Assembly: GCA_019115725.1 (NCBI GenBank)
Contig: DXCY01000202.1
Span: 1 to 6,713, forward strand
Reading direction: 5' to 3'
Origin: Candidatus Luteimonas excrementigallinarum
GTDB taxonomy: Bacteria > Pseudomonadota > Gammaproteobacteria > Xanthomonadales > Xanthomonadaceae
DNA: 6,713 nt
Under the pieces are notes generated by a model. It had not been told where the DNA came from and did no database searches. It was given only the letters and a program-made list of their open reading frames with translations. Numbering within the stretch: position 1 is the first letter of the stretch; every line of letters starts with the position of its first letter. Shown piece by piece: positions 1 through 4,320 of the stretch. The translations under genes and the position numbers were made by a program.

Positions 1-199
1 CACCCGCAGCCTTGCCACCTAGGCCGCCGGCCACCGCGCCTACGGCCGCGCCTACTACCGTGCCGGCGGGACCTGCCACGGAACCGACGGCCGCGCCAGC
101 GACCCCGCCGGCTGCCGCGCCTACGCCGGTGCCAACCGGGTGCGCACCGGGGGCGCCGCTGATCGGGTCACGGTTGGCATCGTGTTTGTCATTGCTCAT
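1..199 (-). CDS. Glycine-zipper protein, 5' part only (runs off the left edge)
   Basis: The first 66 codons are visible; the 3' end lies outside the window. A polar N-terminus (MSNDKHDANRDPISGAPGAH) leads into a long Gly/Ala/Val stretch from about residue 22 onward. Small residues recur every three to four positions (VGAAAGG, VAGAAVG, VVGAAVGAVAGG), the pattern of glycine-zipper segments that pack as helices in or on membranes. The opening 'RDPISGAPGAHPVGTGVGAAAGG' style matches, from memory, a family of uncharacterised proteins common in Xanthomonadaceae and Pseudomonas; no function is established. There is no signal peptide with a basic start and Ala-X-Ala site. The ATG start is supported by GGAGAG at 209-204, four bases upstream. 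A near-perfect inverted repeat (212-237) lies just before this ribosome site. It follows the 66-residue gene by 128 bases on the same strand and may be cotranscribed with it. Coding status is well supported; the role is unknown. Confidence 0.82.
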   Translation of the reverse strand, partial: MSNDKHDANRDPISGAPGAHPVGTGVGAAAGGVAGAAVGSVAGPAGTVVGAAVGAVAGGLGGKAAG

Positions 200-211
200 G
201 TCGCTCTCCAC

Positions 212-237
212 TGGTGATCGGCGGTTGCCGGTCACCA
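212..237. repeat. 11-bp inverted repeat directly before the glycine-zipper gene
   Basis: Arms at 212-222 (TGGTGATCGGC) and 227-237 (GCCGGTCACCA) pair over 11 positions with one mismatch (position 218 against 231), around a 4-base centre. It ends three bases before the ribosome site GGAGAG (209-204). It could be an operator, or a hairpin in the mRNA leader that affects translation. In the minus-strand RNA the odd pair is C-A, so the helix would be 6 + 4 bp with one internal mismatch. The repeat is plainly visible; the function is inference. Confidence 0.5.
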
Positions 238-270
238 ACATGCGACCCGTCGCGTGAGGCGTGCGTGTTC

Positions 271-286
271 CGGAGCCCCTGCTCCG
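271..286 (-). terminator. Short GC hairpin after the 66-residue gene, weak terminator candidate
   Basis: CGGAGC (271-276) and GCTCCG (281-286) form a perfect 6-bp stem with a 4-base loop, 41 bases after the stop codon at 330-328. No T-run follows on the minus strand, so it may be a pausing or mRNA-end structure rather than an intrinsic terminator. Confidence 0.25.
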
Positions 287-327
287 CTCAGTCCGTCTGA
301 TCGGGACAGCGCGTGAACAACGTGCCT

Positions 328-528
328 TCAGGACTGCGCCCAGAACCGCCTTACGATGGGCGCAGCCTCGCGCCAGCCCATCCGATGGGGCGTGCGCTCC
401 CATGCGCTGCGAACATGTGGCTCGATCTCCTGCCACGGTCGACCGGGGTAAATATCACGGGCTTCGCGGGCATAAAGCGCGCAGAGCCGGCGGTGACCTG
501 ACAGCATTGGGGATGCATGGCTACGCAT
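328..528 (-). CDS. 66-residue hypothetical protein with a repeated W-x-E-x2-P-x-V-R-x2-W motif
   Basis: I do not recognise a named family. The protein has a basic N-terminal region (residues 1-30, with one Cys at 16) followed by two copies of a 12-residue unit. Copy 1 is residues 32-43 (WQEIEPHVRSAW) and copy 2 is 52-63 (WREAAPIVRRFW). Trp, Glu, Pro, Val, Arg and Trp are shared at identical spacing, and the period is 20 residues. Such ordered conservation is hard to explain as a chance frame. There is no signal peptide or membrane segment. The frame stays open to an upstream ATG at 570-568 (80 residues), but the ATG at 528-526 has GGAGG five bases before it (538-534), whereas the upstream one has only AAGG, so I chose 528. 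It lies 97 bases after the rarA stop, behind that gene's terminator, and upstream of the glycine-zipper gene. From memory, the repeat resembles the Trp-rich C-terminal tail of glycine-zipper proteins of this group, which suggests a shared role, not tested here. Confidence 0.7.
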   Translation of the reverse strand: MRSHASPMLSGHRRLCALYAREARDIYPGRPWQEIEPHVRSAWERTPHRMGWREAAPIVRRFWAQS

Positions 529-533
529 GACTG

Positions 534-538
534 CCTCC
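534..538 (-). promoter_or_regulatory. Ribosome binding site that decides the start of the 66-residue gene
   Basis: The minus strand reads GGAGG at 538-534, then five bases, then the ATG at 528-526. This near-consensus site favours the inner Met over the ATG at 570, which has only AAGG in front of it. Confidence 0.65.
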
Positions 539-565
539 AGTGATAACTGTCGCCCCTGCCCAACC

Positions 566-594
566 AGCATATAACCTTGCTGCGACGGTTTCCA
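566..594 (-). promoter_or_regulatory. Weak sigma-70-like promoter candidate for the 66-residue gene
   Basis: TGGAAA (594-589) and TATGCT (571-566) on the minus strand each match four of six bases of the -35 and -10 consensus, with a 17-base spacer. The pair lies downstream of the rarA terminator and 37 bases before the preferred start codon, where a promoter would be expected. A match of this quality can arise by chance. Confidence 0.22.
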
Positions 595-613
595 TCCTCG
601 GTCGATTTATTTT

Positions 614-639
614 AAAACAAACAGTTATGGCTGTTTGTT
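614..639 (-). terminator. Intrinsic terminator of rarA, overlapping its stop codon
   Basis: AACAAACAG and CTGTTTGTT (616-624 and 631-639) form a perfect 9-bp stem around a 6-base loop, followed on the minus strand by further T residues (stem end plus tail reads TTTT) and then AAAATAAAT. The rarA stop codon TAA (627-625) sits in the loop. The stem is AT-rich (three G/C pairs), which weakens it, but stem and T-run together are the best terminator in the window. Confidence 0.6.
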
Positions 640-1989
640 CGAGTTGTTTCTTGGGATTTGTTGGCGCACATGCGATCGTTCCGAGCGCAGTCGCTCCAGC
701 TTCTCGCCAAGTTTGATCTCCAATCCCCGAGGCACCGGCTGGTAATACACGCGCTCGCCCATGGCATCCGGAAAGCCGGTCTGGTCCAGCGAGACGCCGC
801 CCTCCGCGTCATGGTCGTACTGGTAACCGCGGCCGTAGCCCAGCTCCTTCATCAACCCGGTGGGCGCGTTGCGGATATGCATGGGCACCTCCTGGGTGCC
901 GTATTTGCGCACGTCGCCGCGGGCGGTGTTCCAGGCCTTGTAGGCGGCATTGGATTTGGCAGTACTGGCGAGATAGAGGGTGACCTGGGCCAGGGCGAGT
1001 TCGCCCTCCGGGCTGCCGAGGCGGTCGAACGCCTCCCAGGCATCGATCGACATCTGCAGGGCCCGCGGGTCGGCCAGGCCGATATCTTCCACCGCCATGC
1101 GGGTCAGGCGCCGGGCGAGATAGCCGGGGTCGGCGCCGCCGTCGAGCATGCGCGCCAGCCAGTACAGGGCGGCATCGGGATTGGAGCTGCGCACGCATTT
1201 ATGCAGCGCGGACATCTGGTCGTAAAACTGCTCGCCGCCCTTGTCGAAACGCCGCGTACGGTCGGCCAGCACCTGTTCCAGCACCGCATCGGTGATGGAG
1301 CCGCCCTCGCCTCCTGCCACTTCCGCAGCAATCTCCAGCAGGGTCAGGGCGCGGCGCACATCGCCATCGGCAGCGGCGGCCAGCAGCCGGAGCTGGGGCA
1401 GTTCGATGCGTACGTCGCGATCGCCAAGGCCGCGCTCGCTGTCGGCCAGGGCGCGCTCGAGCGCATGCTGGATATCATCGGCGGAGACCGCTTCCATCAC
1501 GTGCACGCGGCAGCGCGAGAGCAGCGCCGAGTTCAGTTCGAACGAGGGATTCTCCGTCGTGGCGCCCACGAAGATGATGGTGCCCTGCTCGATATGCGGC
1601 AGGAAGGCATCCTGCTGGGCCTTGTTGAAGCGATGCACCTCATCCACGAACAGCACGGTGCGCCTGCCGGTGGCAAAGGTCTGCCCGGCTTCCGCCAGCA
1701 CCTTGCGTACTTCCGGCAGGCCCGACAGCACTGCGGAGACCGCGCGGAATTCCGCATCGGCATAGTGGGCAAGCAACAGCGCCAGCGTGGTCTTGCCGCA
1801 GCCGGGCGGGCCCCACAGCACCATGGAATGCACGCGTCCGGCCTCGATGGAACGGCGCAGCACGGAATCAGCTGCCAGCAGACGCTGCTGGCCCACCATT
1901 TCATCAATGGTGCGTGGCCGCATGCGCTCGGCCAATGGACGAAGCCCCAACGACGGGTCGGGGCCGGCGGAAAGCAGGTCTTCCTGCAC
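625..1989 (-). CDS. rarA: Replication-associated recombination protein A (RarA/MgsA, AAA+ ATPase)
   Basis: RarA is a cytoplasmic clamp-loader-like AAA+ ATPase of the MgsA/WRNIP1 family that acts at stalled replication forks. Numbered from the GTG start: PLAERMRPRTIDEMVGQ (about 18-34); Walker A GPPGCGKT (60-67); Walker B VLFVDEVHRF (112-121); sensor 1 GATTENPSF (142-150); arginine-finger region SRCRV (158-162); sensor 2 GDVRRAL (209-215). The helical C-terminal half carries family motifs such as DRTRRFDKGGEQFYDQ, VEDIGLADPRA and NAPTGLMKELGYG. The 454-residue length fits the family (E. coli 447). An ATG at 2001-1999 would add four residues but has no clear ribosome site. GAGGTG (1999-1994) stands four bases before the GTG at 1989, so I prefer GTG. 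The last dozen residues (RQQIPRNNSNKQP) are Asn/Gln-rich and encoded in unusually AT-rich DNA. The gene is 138 bases downstream of the Yip1-like gene. Confidence 0.97.
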   Translation of the reverse strand: MQEDLLSAGPDPSLGLRPLAERMRPRTIDEMVGQQRLLAADSVLRRSIEAGRVHSMVLWGPPGCGKTTLALLLAHYADAEFRAVSAVLSGLPEVRKVLAEAGQTFATGRRTVLFVDEVHRFNKAQQDAFLPHIEQGTIIFVGATTENPSFELNSALLSRCRVHVMEAVSADDIQHALERALADSERGLGDRDVRIELPQLRLLAAAADGDVRRALTLLEIAAEVAGGEGGSITDAVLEQVLADRTRRFDKGGEQFYDQMSALHKCVRSSNPDAALYWLARMLDGGADPGYLARRLTRMAVEDIGLADPRALQMSIDAWEAFDRLGSPEGELALAQVTLYLASTAKSNAAYKAWNTARGDVRKYGTQEVPMHIRNAPTGLMKELGYGRGYQYDHDAEGGVSLDQTGFPDAMGERVYYQPVPRGLEIKLGEKLERLRSERSHVRQQIPRNNSNKQP

Positions 1990-1993
1990 GGAG

Positions 1994-1999
1994 CACCTC
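1994..1999 (-). promoter_or_regulatory. Ribosome binding site favouring the GTG start of rarA
   Basis: GAGGTG on the minus strand, four bases before the GTG at 1989-1987. It overlaps the alternative ATG at 2001-1999, which itself lacks a purine-rich site in the preceding 20 bases. Confidence 0.5.
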
Positions 2000-2096
2000 A
2001 TGGAATACGTGCGCCCAAGATACCAAGAGCGCCCGCATCGCCGCTGCCATCACCGCTGCAATGGGCGGCTGCGCCGTTTCCGTGAGGCTGTGATGC

Positions 2097-2125
2097 GGCC
2101 GGGCGCGCGCGTGCAGTGCCCGGCC
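2097..2125 (-). terminator. GC-rich hairpin after the Yip1-like gene, terminator-like
   Basis: GGCCGGGC (2097-2104) and GCCCGGCC (2118-2125) pair perfectly over 8 bp, with a possible inner G-T and C-G extension. It begins 14 bases after the stop codon at 2142-2140. The sequence after it on the minus strand (GCATCACAGCC) has no T-run, so it may protect or define an mRNA end rather than terminate by itself. Confidence 0.35.
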
Positions 2126-2139
2126 CGGAAGACGCCGCC

Positions 2140-3429
2140 TTACTGCAGGGTGACGACCTGTCGTTCCAGCTGGCCGACGACGTTGCGCAGATCATCGATG
2201 CTGTCCACCCGGCCGCTGGCTTCCAGCCGGAAGCGGTTACCCACCATCACGCTGTACTTGCCGCGATTACTGGTGGAGTTCCACTCCTCGCTGACCAGTC
2301 GCCCATCCCGGGTGAACGTGCGCTCGTAGCCGCTGTCGGTTTCCCGGCTCTGGTCCATGCCAAAGGCACCTGCCATGGCCATCATCCCGGACATCGCAGC
2401 CATGTCCTGGATCTCCACGCTGATCCGTCCGGAGCCGTCCTGTTCGGCATATTCGGCCGTGGCCTCGCTGATCTGCACGCCCATGGCGCCGTTGCGGCTG
2501 GCTGAGATAGCGGTGCGCTGCATGTTGCCGATGGCTTCGGGCAGCAATGCGCGCAGTTGTTCCGCAGCCACCGATTCCACCGGCTGGCCATCGGCATCGG
2601 TACCGCCGGCCATCGCGCCCATCAGCGCGCCCAGCGCCTTGCCCTGTTCTTCCGCGCTGCCGCTGGCCCGGGCCTGATCCATCTGCTGGCCGGCCTGTTC
2701 CATCCGCCGCCCGAATTCCATCAGCTGGCCCATGCGGCTGTCCGGATCCACGCTCACCTGGCTGCTCCCCGCCCCGCTGGCGGCGCTGCCCAGCACACCG
2801 CCGGCCAGCATGCCCATGCCGGTGATGGCCGCGATCAGCAGGCCGACGATCCAGCCGAGCACGATGGCGGCAAGCACGGATACCAGGGTGTAGATGGCCG
2901 ATTTTTCCGGCGGACACTTCATGGTGTGCGGCAGGCCCAGGTACAGCAGATAGATGCTGTAGATCCCGCCGGCCAGCGCCAGCAGCCAGCCGATACCGGG
3001 AACAATCACCGCAATGCCGGCAACCCAGGCGGCGGTCCAGGCGTAGCCCACTGCCTTCAGTGCCTGCACCTGGTCTTTCCGCCCTTCGAACCGGGGTGCC
3101 AGCGCGTTGACGATCATCGCCACCACGTACAGCACCACCAGCCCCAGCGCGTAGCCCAGCACCATGCCCATCAGGCCTGACAGAAGCGGCGTGGTGATCC
3201 GCATGCCGAACACACCGTGCCCGATCAGGCTGCCCTTGATGAACCCGGCCACCGCCGGCACCGCTGCCAGCAGCATGAAATAGCGGGTATAGAGGCCAGC
3301 CACGCTGGCCGGCTCGGCGGCAATTTCCGGCCACGTGCTGCGCGGGGAAGCCAGGATGGACTTTACCCGCTCGATCAATGCGTCCGGTCGCGCCCCGCCC
3401 TGCGCGGGAATCTGTGGATCTGGTTGCAT
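2140..3429 (-). CDS. Yip1-like polytopic membrane protein with a soluble C-terminal domain
   Basis: 429 residues in two halves. Residues 1-48 are polar and include the 'ERVKSILASPRSTWPEIAAEP' type of start that typically precedes bacterial Yip1-domain regions. About five hydrophobic segments follow, near 50-68, 82-110, 128-147, 148-166 and 178-205. The layout and start resemble the Yip1 superfamily, whose bacterial members have no settled function. A Gly/Ala/Ser linker (about 206-224) leads to a soluble region (225-429). Its first part is helical and Met/Gln-rich (GQLMEFGRRMEQAGQQMDQ); its last part looks like a compact alpha/beta domain (QLRALLPEAIGNM... to VGQLERQV). From memory, similar C-terminal regions occur in other Xanthomonadaceae hypothetical proteins; I cannot name the family. 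There is no signal peptide or catalytic motif. The ATG has GAGGG three bases upstream (3437-3433). The gene stands alone between hairpins, splitting lolA from rarA. Coding status is firm; function is unknown. Confidence 0.9.
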   Translation of the reverse strand: MQPDPQIPAQGGARPDALIERVKSILASPRSTWPEIAAEPASVAGLYTRYFMLLAAVPAVAGFIKGSLIGHGVFGMRITTPLLSGLMGMVLGYALGLVVLYVVAMIVNALAPRFEGRKDQVQALKAVGYAWTAAWVAGIAVIVPGIGWLLALAGGIYSIYLLYLGLPHTMKCPPEKSAIYTLVSVLAAIVLGWIVGLLIAAITGMGMLAGGVLGSAASGAGSSQVSVDPDSRMGQLMEFGRRMEQAGQQMDQARASGSAEEQGKALGALMGAMAGGTDADGQPVESVAAEQLRALLPEAIGNMQRTAISASRNGAMGVQISEATAEYAEQDGSGRISVEIQDMAAMSGMMAMAGAFGMDQSRETDSGYERTFTRDGRLVSEEWNSTSNRGKYSVMVGNRFRLEASGRVDSIDDLRNVVGQLERQVVTLQ

Positions 3430-3481
3430 GAACCCTCACTTCCTTGCTGATGTGCCTGTCCAATGCATACGCCGAACGCGC

Positions 3482-3493
3482 GTCCTGCAGGAC
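3482..3493. repeat. Perfect 12-bp palindrome upstream of the Yip1-like gene
   Basis: GTCCTGCAGGAC reads the same on both strands. It lies in the 132-base gap between lolA and the Yip1-like gene, 52 bases before the latter's start codon and 12 bases beyond the lolA hairpin. It could be a binding site for a dimeric regulator; nothing else supports that, and no clear promoter hexamers flank it. Confidence 0.3.
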
Positions 3494-3505
3494 AGCACAA
3501 CGCAA

Positions 3506-3531
3506 CCGGCCCGCGTTCTCACGCGGGCCGG
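3506..3531 (-). terminator. Strong GC hairpin after lolA, probable terminator
   Basis: CCGGCCCGCGT (3506-3516) and ACGCGGGCCGG (3521-3531) form a perfect 11-bp stem with a 4-base loop, beginning 30 bases after the lolA stop (3564-3562). The following minus-strand sequence is TTGCGTTGTG, only moderately T-rich. This is the most stable hairpin in the window and argues that lolA and the Yip1-like gene are not simply one transcript. Confidence 0.55.
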
Positions 3532-3561
3532 CGGGTCATGCCAACAGTGTGCTGGCCGGGC

Positions 3562-4188
3562 TCAGGGCTCGCCCACCACATCCACGCCCGGGGGCGGGGT
3601 GAACTGGAAGGTATCGTCGGCGAACGACGGATTCTTCTGCCAGCCGGAGAATTCAATCGTGGTCCGCTGGCCAAGCGCATCCAGCACTTCCATTTTCACC
3701 AGTGCGCCATCAGCAAAGCCCAGCTGGGCGTTCTGGAAGCCGGCATCGGTGCTCTGTCGCGGAGTGATTTCCAGCCAGTCCATACCATCGCGGCTGCCAC
3801 CCTCGGCGAGCGCGAAATCACGATCGAGCATGGCCGGGTCGATCAGGGCGGCGAGCGGACTGTTCTGCTCCTCCTCGCCCTGCGGCCGCACGGTGACCTG
3901 CTCCAGGTCGGGATCGTAGACCCAGACCCGGCTGCCATCGGCAATGATCAGCTGCGGATACGGGCTCTCGTATTCCCAGCGGAACAGGCGCGGCGCGGAC
4001 AGCGCCACGCTGCCGCTGGAGCTTTCACGCAACCTGCCGCTGCCATCAAACACCTGCTGGGAGAAGTTGCCCTGCAGTCCGCGCAGGTCGCTGGTGAAGC
4101 TGTCCAGGCTGGCGCGCGCGTCGGCGTGTGCACTTCCGGCGAAGGCGGCGGCAAGCAGGACAAGCATGAAGCTGAGGATGCGGCTCAT
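3562..4188 (-). CDS. lolA: Outer-membrane lipoprotein carrier protein LolA
   Basis: LolA is the periplasmic chaperone that takes mature lipoproteins from the inner-membrane LolCDE transporter and hands them to LolB at the outer membrane. The 208-residue product begins with a classical signal peptide: MSR, a hydrophobic core (4-17), then SAHA before Asp23, so cleavage is expected after Ala22, leaving about 186 residues. Family features include LRGLQGNFSQQVFD (35-48); PRLFRWEYESPYPQLIIADG (66-85), the typical 'F-W/R-W-x-Y-x2-P ... LIxADG' strand pair; VWVYDPDLEQVTV (88-100); and the closing FTPPPGVDVVG (196-206). The frame extends 13 codons upstream to an ATG at 4227, but that would bury the signal peptide. 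GGAG (4198-4195), six bases before the ATG at 4188, supports the start used here. It lies 132 bases after ftsK, the conserved order in gammaproteobacteria. Confidence 0.96.
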   Translation of the reverse strand: MSRILSFMLVLLAAAFAGSAHADARASLDSFTSDLRGLQGNFSQQVFDGSGRLRESSSGSVALSAPRLFRWEYESPYPQLIIADGSRVWVYDPDLEQVTVRPQGEEEQNSPLAALIDPAMLDRDFALAEGGSRDGMDWLEITPRQSTDAGFQNAQLGFADGALVKMEVLDALGQRTTIEFSGWQKNPSFADDTFQFTPPPGVDVVGEP

Positions 4189-4194
4189 CGAACG

Positions 4195-4198
4195 CTCC
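4195..4198 (-). promoter_or_regulatory. Ribosome binding site fixing the lolA start
   Basis: GGAG on the minus strand, six bases before the ATG at 4188-4186. It selects the start that places the signal peptide at the very N-terminus, rather than the upstream in-frame ATG at 4227. Confidence 0.6.
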
Positions 4199-4233
4199 GG
4201 AAAAATCGGGTTGCGGAAAGTGTGCACAGCGAT

Positions 4234-4273
4234 GGCTGAATACGAGCCATGGCGGCAGCGGGATCATTCAGCC
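4234..4273. repeat. 8-bp inverted repeat in the ftsK-lolA gap
   Basis: GGCTGAAT (4234-4241) and ATTCAGCC (4266-4273) are exact inverted copies 24 bases apart, 45 bases or more before the lolA start. The arms could fold in the lolA leader, or the arrangement could be chance; the wide spacing makes an operator less likely. Confidence 0.25.
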
Positions 4274-4299
4274 CGTACCGCCAGGCGCAGGCAAAGGAA

Positions 4300-4318
4300 C
4301 GGGCGCAAGGGTCGCCCG
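4300..4318 (-). terminator. Hairpin two bases after the ftsK stop, terminator or attenuator candidate
   Basis: CGGGCG (4300-4305) and CGCCCG (4313-4318) form a perfect 6-bp stem with a 7-base loop. On the minus strand it starts two bases after the ftsK stop codon and is followed by TTCCTTTG, a pyrimidine-rich, partly T-rich tail. Two outer G-T pairs could extend it. It may reduce read-through into lolA. Confidence 0.4.
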
Positions 4319-4320
4319 CC

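Noticed and set aside
12..257. Plus-strand Pro/Ala/Thr-rich frame at the left edge
   Set aside because: It is the reverse of the Gly/Ala/Val zipper codons on the minus strand, which have a good ribosome site and a family-like N-terminus.
240..275. Possible extracytoplasmic-sigma promoter (GGAAC at 273-269, minus strand) before the glycine-zipper gene
   Set aside because: The -35-like pentamer overlaps the 271-286 hairpin, and there is no convincing -10 element at the right distance.
261..530. Plus-strand frames across the 66-residue gene
   Set aside because: They have no ribosome site of note and no sequence pattern, whereas the minus-strand frame carries an internal protein repeat.
554..561. 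KOPS-like octamer GGGCAGGG on the minus strand
   Set aside because: It fits the E. coli consensus for FtsK loading, but roughly one match is expected by chance in this much GC-rich DNA, and polarity cannot be judged from a single copy.
658..2085. Plus-strand open frame of 475 codons opposite rarA
   Set aside because: It lies wholly against a confidently identified rarA. Its composition is rich in His, Gln, Gly and Arg without any domain pattern, as expected for an antisense shadow in GC-rich DNA.
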